From the NCBI GenBank assembly GCA_963836735.1, contig CAWIKP010000018.1:496001-560000 (forward strand): a stretch of DNA of 64,000 nucleotides. Direction: 5' to 3'. Position numbers and translations under genes: made by a program. The notes below the pieces were generated by a model that saw only the letters and a list, made by a program, of their open reading frames with translations, was not told where the DNA came from and ran no database searches. This document shows positions 9,493 through 19,929 of the stretch, one piece after another; position 1 is the first letter of the stretch, and each line of letters begins with the position of its first letter. The DNA is from JACCXG01 sp963836735. GTDB taxonomy: Bacteria > Acidobacteriota > Vicinamibacteria > Vicinamibacterales > 2-12-FULL-66-21.

Positions 9493-10767
9493 ATGACGAC
9501 GCCCGCTCCCGCGGTGCCCCGCCGCGGCATCACCCTTACCCAGCAGATCTTCATCGGGCTTGCGATAGGCATCGTGGCGGGATGGATCGTCAGCGCGACC
9601 CATCCCGAGTGGGCGCAGTACTTCCGTCCGTTCAGCCAGCTCTTCCTGCGCATGATCAAGATGATCATCGCGCCGCTGATTTTTACCACCCTCGTGGCCG
9701 GCATCGCCGGGGCCGGGCACGTGAAGGTCGTCGGCCGGATGGGCGTCCGCGCGATCATCTACTTCGAGATCGTGACAACGATCGCCCTCGGCATCGGGCT
9801 GGCCGCGGTCAACATCATCAAGCCCGGCGTCGGCGTGAACCTGCCGATCGGCCAGACGAGCGAGATCACCGCGAAGCCGCAGACCTGGGACCAGATCCTG
9901 CTCCACATCGTGCCCGAGTCGGTGATCCGCGCGGCGGCCGAAGGGGACGTCCTTCAGATCGTCGTCTTCAGCATCTTCTTCGCGGTTGCCCTCGGCATGA
10001 TTGGCGAGAAGGGCCGGCCGGTCGTGGCCTGGTGCGAGGCGGTGGCGGAAACGATGTTCAAGCTCACGAACATCGTGATGCATTACGCTCCGATCGGCGT
10101 GGGCGCGGCCATCGCTTACACGGTCGGGCACGGCGGGCTCGGCGTGCTGTGGAACCTGGCGTGGCTGGTGGCTACGCTCTACACCGCGCTGATCGTGCTG
10201 ATCCTCCTGGTCTTCCTGCCGATCGCGATCCTGTTCCGCGTTCCGATCCGGAAGTTTGCGATGGCGGTGAAGGAGCCGGCGGTGATCGCGTTCTCGACAA
10301 CGTCCAGCGAAGCGGCGCTCCCGCGTGCGATGGAAGTCCTCGAGCGGCTTGGCGTGCCCAGGCGTATCGTGTCCTTCGTTCTTCCGCTCGGGTACAGCTT
10401 CAACCTCGACGGCTCGACGCTGTATCTCTCACTGGCCGCCGTATTCGTGTCGCAGGCCGCGGGAGTTCAGCTGACCGTCGGACAGCAGATCACGATGCTG
10501 CTCACGCTGATGTTGACCTCGAAGGGGGTCGCGGGCGTGCCGCGCGCGTCGCTGGTCATCCTTGCGGGAACACTCGCCAGCTACGGCCTGCCGCTCGAGG
10601 GCATCACTTTGATCCTCGGCGTCGACGAGCTCATGGACATGGCAAGGACGATGACCAACGTGATCGGGAACTGCCTCGCCACCGTCGTGATTGCGAAATG
10701 GGAGGGCGAGTTCGTCGAAGCCAGCGACCAGGAGCTGGCGGTCGCCGCGGCGCGCGGGGAAATCTGA
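9493..10767 (+). CDS. Dicarboxylate/amino acid:cation symporter (DAACS, GltP/DctA type)
   Basis: 424-residue inner-membrane transporter of the usual family length. The N terminus holds several membrane helices (FIGLAIGIVAGWIVSATHP, RMIKMIIAPLIFTTLVAGIAG). Hallmark motifs are the serine-rich HP1 hairpin (AFSTTSSEAALPRAMEVLERLG), the substrate/Na+ region PLGYSFNLDGSTLYLSLAAVF (note NLDGS in TM7) and the C-terminal NVIGNCLATVVIAKWEGEF. Members import glutamate, aspartate or C4-dicarboxylates with Na+ or H+. It lies between the methyltransferase (12-base gap) and the APC permease (6-base gap), so all three are likely cotranscribed. Confidence 0.93.
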   Translation: MTTPAPAVPRRGITLTQQIFIGLAIGIVAGWIVSATHPEWAQYFRPFSQLFLRMIKMIIAPLIFTTLVAGIAGAGHVKVVGRMGVRAIIYFEIVTTIALGIGLAAVNIIKPGVGVNLPIGQTSEITAKPQTWDQILLHIVPESVIRAAAEGDVLQIVVFSIFFAVALGMIGEKGRPVVAWCEAVAETMFKLTNIVMHYAPIGVGAAIAYTVGHGGLGVLWNLAWLVATLYTALIVLILLVFLPIAILFRVPIRKFAMAVKEPAVIAFSTTSSEAALPRAMEVLERLGVPRRIVSFVLPLGYSFNLDGSTLYLSLAAVFVSQAAGVQLTVGQQITMLLTLMLTSKGVAGVPRASLVILAGTLASYGLPLEGITLILGVDELMDMARTMTNVIGNCLATVVIAKWEGEFVEASDQELAVAAARGEI

Positions 10768-10773
10768 AGTCGA

Positions 10774-12699
10774 ATGGCCCTTGGCCTGACACCTCGGCAA
10801 CGTCGTAAGCTCACGCTCTGGTTTTTCGAGGGGATCCGCGAGCCGTACGGTCCCCACACGCCTCCGAAGCACGCCCATCAGTCCGCGTGGTGGAGGGTCA
10901 TGTGCCTCACCGGCGTCGACTATTTCTCGACGCTCGGGTATCAGCCCGGCATTGCCTACCTGGCCGCCGGAGTGCTCTCGCCGCTCGCAACCCTGGTACT
11001 CGTCCTGCTCACGCTGTTCGGCGCGCTGCCGATGTATCGGCGGGTCGCAGAACTCAGCCCGCACGGCCAGGGGAGCATCTCACTGCTCGAAGAGCTGCTG
11101 CCGCGCTGGCGCGGCAAGGCGCTGGTGCTGTGTCTGCTGGGATTCGCGGCCACCGGCTTCATCATCACCATCACGCTGTCCGCCGCCGACGCGACCGCGC
11201 ACCTGATCGAAAACCCGCTGGTCCCCCGCGTCTTGAATCACCCGATTCTGATGACGCTGGTCCTTCTTGCGGCGCTCGGGGCGGTCTTTCTCAAGGGTTT
11301 CCGTGAAGCGGTCGGCCTCGCGATCCCGATCGTCGCCTTCTACCTGCTCCTGAATGTGATCGTGGTCGCGTGGGGGCTCCACCATGTGTGGCTTCACCCC
11401 GAGATGTTCCCGGGCTGGAAGGCGATGGCCCTCTCTGAACACGGGAGCGTGGGCAGGATGATCGTCGTGGCGCTGCTCCTGTTCCCGCACCTGGCGCTCG
11501 GGTTGTCAGGTTTCGAGACCGGCGTCGCCGTCCTGCCGCTGGTTGCCGGTGATCCGGACGACAGCCCGTCGCACCCGAAGGGCCGCATCCGCAACGGGAA
11601 GAAGCTGCTCACCACGGCGGCGCTGATCATGAGCGTGATGCTCGTGGGCAGCAGCATCATTACGACGATGCTCATTCCGCGGCAGGAATTCCAGGAAGGA
11701 GGTCAGGCGAACGGCCGGGCGCTCGCGTACCTGGCCCACGAACATCTCGGCAGCATTTTCGGCACCGTCTACGACCTCAGCACCGTCGCGATTCTCTGGT
11801 TCGCGGGCGCGTCCGCCATGGTCGGCCTGCTCAACCTGGTGCCGCAGTACCTGCCTCGCTACGGAATGGCGCCCGAGTGGGCCCGCGCGAACCGGCCGCT
11901 GGTCCTGATCTTCACGACGATTACCTTCGTGGTGACGCTGCTGTTCGAGGCCGACGTCGACGCGCAGGGCGGCGCCTATGCCACCGGCGTGCTGGTGCTC
12001 ATGGGATCGGCTGCGCTCGCGGTCACGATCGCCGCCTCGCGTTCCGGCCGCGCCTGGATCGGCTACCTGCTGCTCACGCTCATCTTCGGCTACACGACCC
12101 TGGTCAATCTGATCGAGCGGCCCGAAGGGCTCAAGATCGCGACCATCTTCATCTTCGGCATCGTCATCAGCTCGATGGTGTCGCGGGTGCTGCGGTCGAC
12201 CGAACTGCGCGTGCATGCGGTCGAGGCCGACGATGTCGTCCAGCGATTTCTGAACGAGGCGACCAGCGGTCCGGTGAGGATGATCGCCAATCGGCCCGAC
12301 AGCGGCCTCCCCGAGGAATACGAGCACAAGCTCAAGGAGGCGATGGAGTCGCATCACCTGAACCCGGATGAGAGCGTCCTGTTCATCGAGGTCCGTCCAG
12401 GAGATGTCTCGGACTTCAGCGACGTGCTGCAGGTCCGGGGCGTGATGGTCGATCGCTTTCGCGTGCTGCGCTGCGTGAGCCCGGCGATCCCCAACGCGAT
12501 CGCGGCGCTGCTCCTGTATGTGCGCGATCAGACCGGAAAGATTCCGCACGCCTATTTCGGATGGACCGAAGGGAATCCGATTGCCTACCTCCTGAAGTTC
12601 CTGGCGTTCGGGGAAGGGGACACCGCGCCGGTCACGCGCGAAGTGCTGAGGCAGTCAGAGCCCAACCCCCTCAGACGGCCCCGCATCCATGTCGGTTAG
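10774..12699 (+). CDS. APC-superfamily amino acid permease with C-terminal cytosolic domain
   Basis: 641 residues. About a dozen hydrophobic helices occupy residues 40-480, beginning with LTGVDYFSTLGYQPGIAYLA and the PLATLVLVLLTLFGALPMY segment, typical of APC/KUP-like transporters. The C-terminal 160 residues (VEADDVVQRFLNEATSGPV ... SVLFIEVRPGDVSDFSDVL) are soluble and may be regulatory. No substrate can be assigned. The last 45 bases overlap, tail to tail, the 3' end of the CBS-domain gene on the other strand. Confidence 0.85.
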   Translation: MALGLTPRQRRKLTLWFFEGIREPYGPHTPPKHAHQSAWWRVMCLTGVDYFSTLGYQPGIAYLAAGVLSPLATLVLVLLTLFGALPMYRRVAELSPHGQGSISLLEELLPRWRGKALVLCLLGFAATGFIITITLSAADATAHLIENPLVPRVLNHPILMTLVLLAALGAVFLKGFREAVGLAIPIVAFYLLLNVIVVAWGLHHVWLHPEMFPGWKAMALSEHGSVGRMIVVALLLFPHLALGLSGFETGVAVLPLVAGDPDDSPSHPKGRIRNGKKLLTTAALIMSVMLVGSSIITTMLIPRQEFQEGGQANGRALAYLAHEHLGSIFGTVYDLSTVAILWFAGASAMVGLLNLVPQYLPRYGMAPEWARANRPLVLIFTTITFVVTLLFEADVDAQGGAYATGVLVLMGSAALAVTIAASRSGRAWIGYLLLTLIFGYTTLVNLIERPEGLKIATIFIFGIVISSMVSRVLRSTELRVHAVEADDVVQRFLNEATSGPVRMIANRPDSGLPEEYEHKLKEAMESHHLNPDESVLFIEVRPGDVSDFSDVLQVRGVMVDRFRVLRCVSPAIPNAIAALLLYVRDQTGKIPHAYFGWTEGNPIAYLLKFLAFGEGDTAPVTREVLRQSEPNPLRRPRIHVG

Positions 12700-13977
12700 G
12701 CAGATCGCCGCTTCCTCGACGCCGTGGCCTTTGACCGCCGTCACCTCGAACTGGAGCCGCTCCCACTTGACGCTGTCGCCGACCACCGGCGGCCGGCCGA
12801 GCAGCGTCAGGATCAGCCCGCTGACACTGTCCACTTCCTCGTGTTCGAGATCGAGATCGAAGTAGCGGCCGACTTCGTCGAGCCGCATCGTGCCCGGCAC
12901 CCGAAGGCGGCCGAAACGATCCCGGTGGACCTGTGATCCGGCGGCGGGGTCCTCTTCGAGGTCGCCGACCACCTCCTCGAAGAGATCCTGGAGCGTCACG
13001 ACCCCGGCGGTCCCGCCATGTTCGTCGATCACGACCGCCATCTGGGTTCGATCACGCCGCATGACCGTGAGCACGGTGTCGAGCGGCGCGGTCTCGGGCA
13101 CGACCGGCAGCGGCCGCGCGTGCGCGGCGGCCATGGTCTCTTCGCGGACCAGCAGGCGGAGCAGATCCTTGATGTGCGCCATGCCCACGATGTGATCGAG
13201 GTCCTTTTCGTAGAGCGGATAGCGCGTGTGGGTCTGATCGGCGAGAAGCTCGCGGATTGCCGCCGGCTTCATCCCGACCTGGATGCCGATGATCCTGACG
13301 CGCGGCACCATCACCTGCGCCGCGTTGAGATCGCCGAACTCGAACAGCTCCTGGAGCATTTCGCTCGACTCGGATCGCAGAGCGCCGAGCTCGCCGCTCT
13401 CCTGGACGATCAGCTGCAGCTCCTCCGGCGTGTAGTACTGCTCCGCGTTCTGCGCCTGGCGGTTGACCCCGAGGGCCTTCAGGAGCAGGTTGCCGAGCCC
13501 GTTCAGCGCGACGACCAGCGGGTAGAGCAGGTTCTTCGTCCACAGCATCGGCGGCGTGATCCAGCAAGCCAGCCGCTCAGCCTGCTGCAGCGCCAGCGAC
13601 TTCGGGATCATTTCTCCGACGACGATGTGGAAGTAGGTCAGGATCGCAACCGCGACAACGCTGGCGACGCCGTGAGAGACGATCCATGCGGGGGCGCCGG
13701 TGGCGCCGAGCGCGTCGTAGATGGCGTCGGCGAGAACGTGCTCGCCATACATGCCGAGGCCAAGGCTCGCCAGCGTGATGCCGAGCTGCGCGGTTGCAAT
13801 ATAGCGATCCTGCAGCCGGGTATCGCGCAGGACACGCTGAACCAGGCGGGCGAGCCGGTCCCCCTGCGCGGCCCGCGCATCGATCGCGGCCTTCGGGGCG
13901 CCGACGATCGCGAACTCCGCCGCGACGAAGATCCCGTTGAGCAGGATCAGGCTGGTGATGATCGCGAACTCGATCAT
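12655..13977 (-). CDS. CNNM/CorC-type membrane protein with CBS pair (hemolysin C family)
   Basis: 440 residues from the ATG at 13977. Order: DUF21/CNNM membrane domain (MIEFAIITSLILLNGIFVAA, then three further helices with GEMIPKSLALQQ), a CBS pair (AQVMVPRVRIIGI ... TRYPLYEKDLDHIVGMAHIKDLL ... RRDRTQMAVVIDEHGGTAGVVTLQDLFEEVVGDLEEDP) and a C-terminal CorC_HlyC domain (FGRLRVPGTMRLDEVGRYF). Family members are linked to Mg2+/Co2+ efflux or divalent cation homeostasis. Its ATG overlaps the TGA of the upstream paralogue (ATGA), so the two are coupled and may form a heterodimer. It ends inside the APC permease gene. Confidence 0.9.
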   Translation of the reverse strand: MIEFAIITSLILLNGIFVAAEFAIVGAPKAAIDARAAQGDRLARLVQRVLRDTRLQDRYIATAQLGITLASLGLGMYGEHVLADAIYDALGATGAPAWIVSHGVASVVAVAILTYFHIVVGEMIPKSLALQQAERLACWITPPMLWTKNLLYPLVVALNGLGNLLLKALGVNRQAQNAEQYYTPEELQLIVQESGELGALRSESSEMLQELFEFGDLNAAQVMVPRVRIIGIQVGMKPAAIRELLADQTHTRYPLYEKDLDHIVGMAHIKDLLRLLVREETMAAAHARPLPVVPETAPLDTVLTVMRRDRTQMAVVIDEHGGTAGVVTLQDLFEEVVGDLEEDPAAGSQVHRDRFGRLRVPGTMRLDEVGRYFDLDLEHEEVDSVSGLILTLLGRPPVVGDSVKWERLQFEVTAVKGHGVEEAAICLTDMDAGPSEGVGL

Positions 13978-15057
13978 CGGAGCTCCTCGTCCCGGGGCCT
14001 GGCCGGCGGACGCCGCGCCATCTTGAATTCGTCCGCGACGCCCCCGAGCAGCTCGGCGACCACATCCTCGAGGGTAATCAGGCCGACGATGGTTCCGTTC
14101 GAGTCCACGACCAGCGCCTGGTGAGTGCGGCGCTCGCGCAGGAACGCGAGCAGCCGGTCGGCGGGCATATCGTGACGGACCCGGATGATCGGCCGCAGCA
14201 GCGACGCGAGCGATCCGCGGCGCAGACCGTGCACGTACTCGGCGACGAGGTCCTTGGTGTGCAGCATCCCCACCACGTCGTCCAGGCTGCCGCGATAGAC
14301 GGGCCACCGGCTGAACGGGCTGCGGGTCACAATCGTGAGCACCTCGGTCGAGCGGCGTCTCGATGTCGAGTGCCGCCAGGCGTTCCCGCGGCACCATCAG
14401 CTGGCTCGCGGTCCGCAGGCCGAGCCGCAGGGCCCGGTGCAGCCGGACCTGTTCCTCGGGCTCCAGGAGTCCGCCGTCGCGGCTCTCGGCGATCAGCAGC
14501 TCGATCTCCTGGGGCGAATGAACGTGACGGTGGCCCGTGGACGGCACGCGCAGCAGCTTCAGCAGCAGCGCGCCGCTCCCGTTCAGGAAGTGGATGGCCC
14601 AGGAAAAGAGCCGCATCGACCACTGCATGGGCAGCACCGAGTACATCGCGGTGCGGGTCGGATCCTGGAGCGCCAATGACTTGGGCACCAGCTCGCCGAC
14701 GATCATCGAGAGGACGGTGAGCGTCAGGAGCACGATGATGGCGGCCGTCGATCCCGCGTTTTCGGGCTTGACCCCCACCCGTTCGACCAGCGGCGCGAGG
14801 GCCGGCGCGATGGCCGCCTGTCCGTAGGCGCCCAGGATCAGGCTGGAAAGCGTGATGCCGACCTGTGAAACGGCGATGTAGCGATCGAGCTCGTGAGGGT
14901 CCTCGACGACAGGAAGGATTCGGGCGGCCAGCGGGTTGCCGTCTTCCGCAAGGCGGCGCAGCCGGCTGCGGCGTGCCCCGACGGCGGCGAACTCGGCGGC
15001 AACGTACAAACCCGTCAACAGAATCAGGAAAATGATGACGAGCGCGGCCGCCAGCAT
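13974..15057 (-). CDS. CNNM/CorC-type CBS membrane protein, first of a pair (one frameshift)
   Basis: Paralogue of the following gene. DUF21 membrane domain at the N terminus (MLAAALVIIFLILLTGLYVAAEFAAVGARR ... GELVPKSLALQDPTRTAMY), then CBS domains (QLMVPRERLAALDIETP ... RWPVYRGSLDDVVGMLHTKDLV ... HQALVVDSNGTIVGLITLEDVVAELLGGVADEF). It stops soon after the CBS pair and lacks the CorC_HlyC tail found in its neighbour. A +1 frameshift near 14349 separates the halves; deleting one C or G gives DIETPLTEVLTIVTRSPFSRWPVY and a multiple-of-three length. Stop codon overlaps the neighbour's start. Confidence 0.85.
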
Positions 15058-15146
15058 TGGCTCCGAGATCCTATCGCAACAGATACGGCCGGGCTGAAGC
15101 GCCGCTCAGCTTGACGCTCTCCGCCCCGGTCCCCAGACTCGAATGA

Positions 15147-17511
15147 ATGCTCCGTCGCGCGGCCGCGATTCTTCTCCTGCTCCTGCTCCAGCTCGTTTCC
15201 AGTCCGCGGTCAGGCGCGCAAAGCGGCAGCGGCGACATCATCCTGCGCCCGGGCAGCGGCGCGACAGTCTCTGGTGCCTGGACCGTTGTCGCGGATGCCA
15301 GCGCGGCGGGAGGCAAGGCTGTGCGCCATCCCAACGCCGGCGCCGCCAAGCTCACGCAGGCCATCGCCCAGCCCGTCAACTACTTCGAGCAGACATTCAC
15401 GGCTGATGCCGGTGTGGCCTACCGGTTGTGGATCCGCGGCCGCGCCCAGAGCGACTACTGGGGCAACGATTCGGTCTTCGTGCAATTCGACGGTACCGTC
15501 GAGGGCGGCGCCGCGAAGTACCGGATCGGATCGACGTCCGCGCTGCGAAGTCAACCTGGAGGACTGTTCGGGCTGTGGGCTGGCCGGCTGGGGCTGGCAG
15601 GACACGGGCTGGGGCGTCGGCGTGCTCGGCCCGGAGGTGGTCTTCGCGCTCGACGGGCACGCAACGCATCCGCGTCCAGACGCGTGAGGACGGTTTCACC
15701 ATCGATCAGATCGTGCTCTCGCCCGCGCGCTATCTGACCAGCGCTCCGGGCGCGTTGAAGAACGACACGACCATCGTGCCGGTCGGCGATCAGCCGTCGG
15801 TCACCGTCGTCCGGCGCCCGTACCTGCAACAGATGTCCGCGAACCGCGTCGTGGTGGTCTGGGCCACACGTCGAGAGCGGAACCCCGGCGGTGCGGATCA
15901 GCTCCGGTTCGACGTCGCGGACGGTGACCGGCGCCAGCAGGCTGGTGGCGAGCTCGCAGACCGGACTGGGGTTCGACTACTACCATCACGAAGTGGCGGT
16001 TGGCAGCCTGCGCCGCGTCGACCGTCTACAACTACGACGCCACACTCACCAACGCGCCGGTGGCCTCGGCATGGTTCCGGACCGCACCCGCCGACGGCAC
16101 CGGCGACTTCTCGTTCGTGGCGATCGGCGACAGCGGAACGGGATCGACGGAGCAGCGCCAGATCGCTGCGCTGATGGCTGCCGACACGCTTCGATGTGCT
16201 GCTGCACGCGGGCGACATCGCGTACGGCAACACCGGCGGGACTGGCGACGCGACCTACAAGACGCTCAACGACTGGTTCTTCGACGTGTATGCGCCGTTG
16301 CTGCCATTCCGCGCGCTCTATACGACCGAAGGCAACCACGACAGCCGGCCGTCGAACGGCAACGGCGTCGCCTACCTCGACGCGTTTACCTTGCCCGGCG
16401 AACGGCGCGTCGCCCGCTTACCCGGATCACGCGGAGCGTTACTACAGCTTCGACTACGGCCGCGTGCACTTCGTCGTCCTGGATACCGAGTTCGCGTTCC
16501 AGGACGCGGCTCGCCGCGCCGAGCAGCTGTCGTGGCTCGAAGTCCGACCTTGCCGCGACCGCGCAGCCGTGGAAGATCGCGCTGTTCCATCGCTCGCCAT
16601 ATTCGGCGGGCGGCGAGCACGGATCGGATCTCGAAGTCCGTAACGCATTCGCCCCGCTGTTCGAGCGGTACGGAGTTCAGCTCGTGCTCTCCGGCCACGA
16701 GCATGACTACGAGCGCACGCTGCCGACTCGCGCCGCGGCGACCGGCACGGCCGTCACCTACATCGTCACCGGAGGGGGCGGCGCGCCGCTGTATCCATCC
16801 GGGACCGCGGCCTGGACCGCGTACTCAGCGTCGCGGCACCACTACGTCCGCGCGACGGTGACGGAGTGCACGCTGAGCGCGCAGGCCATCGGCCTGAATG
16901 GCTCGACGTTCGACAGCGTGGCGCTCGAGCGATGTGCTCCACCGCCTGCGGCCGGCGAGATCGTGCTTTACGCGTCGGAGGCCTCGGCTGCCGGACGCTG
17001 GGTGGTCGACACGGATTCGACCGCGGCGGGAGGCGCGCGGATTCGGCATCCGGACAGCGGCGCCGCCAAGCTCACCGCCGCGCTGGCGCAGCCGGCCAAC
17101 TATTTCGATCTGACGTTCAACGCGACTGCCGGCGTGCCGTACCGCCTCTGGATCCGCGGCAAAGCGGATCGCAACTACTGGGGGAATGATTCGGTGTTCG
17201 CGCAGTTCGACAACAGCGTGACGGCCAGCGGCGCTGCGCAGTTCAGGATCGGCACGACCGGCGCCGCGGAGGTCAACATCGAAGACTGCAGCGGCTGCGG
17301 TCTGGCGGGCTGGGGCTGGCAGGACAACGGCTGGGGCGTCGGCGTGATGGGCCCGCTGATCCGGTTCTCGCGGAATGGTCCCCAGCGAATACGCGTTCAG
17401 ACCCGCGAGGACGGCCTCGCGATCGACCAGATCGTGTTGTCGCCAGAACGCTATTTCAACGCGGCGCCGGGTGCCCTCAAGAACGACAACACCATCCTCA
17501 TTCGGCCCTGA
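15147..17511 (+). CDS. Secreted purple-acid-phosphatase-like metallophosphoesterase with two flanking copies of one accessory module (seven frameshifts)
   Basis: About 785 residues after removing seven +1 frameshifts (near 15546, 15658, 15872, 16011, 16192, 16399, 16538); 2365 minus 7 is a multiple of three. Signal peptide (MLRRAAAILLLLLLQLVSS), then a ~180-residue beta module, a fibronectin-like segment (RPYLQQMSANRVVVVWAT), the metallophosphatase core with GDSGTGS, HAGDIAYG, EGNHDS, HRSPYSAG and SGHEHDYERTLP, then a second copy of the module (YRLWIRGKADRNYWGNDSVF, EDCSGCGLAGWGWQDNGWG). The core motifs are all present, so phosphatase activity is expected if the frame is really intact. Module copies share YWGNDSVF, EDCSGCGLAGWGWQD and GALKND, and probably bind sugar or a surface polymer (inference). 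Convergent with the next gene, overlapping it by 14 bases. Confidence 0.8.
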
Positions 17512-19920
17512 GCGCGATCACCGGATCGACCCTGGTCGCGCGGCGTCCCGGCAGATAGCTCGCCGCAAACGCCACCAGGACCAGCATGGCCGTCACCGCC
17601 GCCAGCGTCAGCGGATCGCGCGGCGCCACGTGGAACAGCAGATCCTTCAACAGCCTGGTGAGCAGCAGCGCCCCGGTGACGCCGACCGCGACCCCGGTGG
17701 CGGTGAGCGCCATCGCTTCGCCGACAATCATGCGCAGGACCCGCCCTCTCTGGGCCCCGAGCGCCATGCGGATTCCAATCTCCTGCGTTCGCTGCGTCAC
17801 CATGTACGCGATGACGCCATAGATGCCGACGGCGGCGAGCACCAGCGCCACGAGCGCGAACAGCCCGATCAACTGGACGATCAGCCGTCGCTCGGCGAGG
17901 GAGCTCGAGACCACGTCGTCCATCGTGCGAACGTCCGCAACCGCCAGGTTCGGATCCTGATCGCGAATGACCGCCGTCGCGGCCCTGACGACCGTGCTGG
18001 CGTCACCGGTCGCGCGGATCGTGATCGTCATGCCGTTGTAGGGGAACCGCGGATGCGGCCAGTAGGTCATCGGGCGAGGCTCGCTGTCGAGGCCCTGATG
18101 CCGGACGTCCTCGACGACGCCGATGACTTCGTCGTCGCGGACGTCGTTCCAGTTGATGCGGACTTTCCTGCCGATCGGATCCTGTCCGGGCCAGTGCTTC
18201 CGCGCCATCGTTTCGTTGATGATGACGTGGTTGGTGACGTCGCCTTTGTCGCTCTCATCGAACAGGCGCCCTCTCATCAACGAGATTCCCATCGCCTTGA
18301 AGTAGTCCTTGGCGACGACCCGAACGTCGGCGACGTGGTCCTGGCCGGCCGGCGGGTTCGGCTGGCCGACGACCTCGTAGCTCGTGGCCGCGCCGAGGCC
18401 GACCAGCGGCAGGAAGCTGGTACCGCCGGCCGCCTCCACTCCGGGAAGGACCTGGAGCCGATCGAAGAGGCGCTGGAAGAATTGAATGCGCTGCGCCGGC
18501 TCTCCATACCTGGACCCGGGCAGCGACACCGTCATCGTGACGATCCGCGACGGGTCGAAGCCCGCGTCGACGCTCGAGGAGCTTGCACGAAGCTGCGGAC
18601 CAGGAGCCCGGCGCCGGCCAGCAGTACCAGCGCCAGCGCGACTTCGACTACGACGAAGGCGCGTCGCGTGCGGTTGCCGCGGGCCGCGCTTCCCGGATCG
18701 GCCGCCTTCCTTCAATGCCGGTACCAGAGCACCGCCGGAGGCCGTGAGCGCGGGGACCAGTCCGAAGAGCATCGCGCTCAACAGCGCGGATGCGACGCGT
18801 GAATGCGAGAACCGGCCCGTCGATCCCGACCGCCTCGAGGCGCTGGATGGGCAGGCGTTCGGCGACGACCGCGCGCAGCACGCCGATTCCCCACCAGGCC
18901 AGCAGCGAGTCCAAGGCAGAGCGCCCCCGCCTCGAAAGGATCAGGCTCTCGGCGATCAGCTGACGAATCAGACCGGCCGCGGCCGGCGCCAAGCGCCGCT
19001 CGTACGGCGAGCTCACGCTGACGCGAGGTCGCACGTGCCAGCAGCAGGTTGGCGACGTTGGCGCAGGCGATCAGCAGCACGAAGGCCGACCGCACCAGAC
19101 AGGATGAAGAGCGCGGGGCGCAGATCGCCCGTGAGCTGCTCGCTGGAGCGGCACGACGCGCGCCGTCCACCCGGTGTTGAACTGCGGGAACATCCGCGTC
19201 AGCTCCGCGTGCAACGCGGGTCATGTCGGCCTGCGCCCGTTCGACCGTCACGCCGGGCTTCAGTCTTTCCCGATCACGGTGAGCCAGCGGCCACGCGGCG
19301 TTCGCGCTTCAGCGGAGAACCCGACGGGTAGCCACAGGTCCACGTTCCCGGTCGAGAATACGAAAAACCAGGTGGCATCACCCCAACGACGGTGTTGGCT
19401 GTTGCCGTTGAGCGTCACGGCACGCGCGAGGATGTTCGGGTCTGCGCCGAAACGCCGCTTCCAGAGGCGATCGCTGATGACGACGACCCGGCTGTTGGGC
19501 CGATCCTCTTCGGCCGTGAACGCCCGGCCCGAGGGCGGGCTGAACGCCGAGAAGCGGGAAGAACGACGCCGAAACCAGCTGCATCGGAAGCTCTTCGGGC
19601 TCGCCGATGCCGGTCAGCGTGACCTTGAACGTTATTCCTACCGCCGAGAGACCCTCGAACGACTGCTGCATCTCCCGCCAGTGAAGGAAGTTGCCCGGCG
19701 ACACCACGTTGTTCTTCCGATCGCGGGGCATGTTGTGCTCCCAGACGACGACCAGACGCTCCGGATCCTGGTAGGGCAGGGGCTTGAGGAGCAGCGTGTA
19801 GACCACGCTGAAAATCGCCGTGTTGGCCCCGATGCCGATTGCGAGAGCACAGACGGCAACCACGGTGAACCCCGGCGCGCGCAGGAGCAGGCGCGCGCCG
19901 TGGCGAAGGTCCCTCAACAT
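17498..19920 (-). CDS. ADOP-type FtsX/MacB permease (many frameshifts)
   Basis: Starts MLRDLRHGARLLLRAPGFTV at 19920 and ends ...RVDPVIALRAE at 17498. Typical ADOP order is visible across the broken frames: N-terminal helix (LAIGIGANTAIFSVVYTLLL), MacB periplasmic core, central membrane block (FVLLIACANVANLLLARATS ... LLAWWGIGVLRAVV), second core (VDAGFDPSRIVTM ... DPIGRKVRINW) and C-terminal helices (IQLIGLFALVALVLAAVGIYG ... EIGIRMALGAQRGRVLRMIV). I count about 17 single-base excesses, nearly all between 18580 and 19720; 2423 minus 17 is a multiple of three, about 800 residues, the normal family length. It begins nine bases after the preceding ADOP gene, so the two form a tandem pair. Confidence 0.8.
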
Positions 19921-19929
19921 GTGATCACC

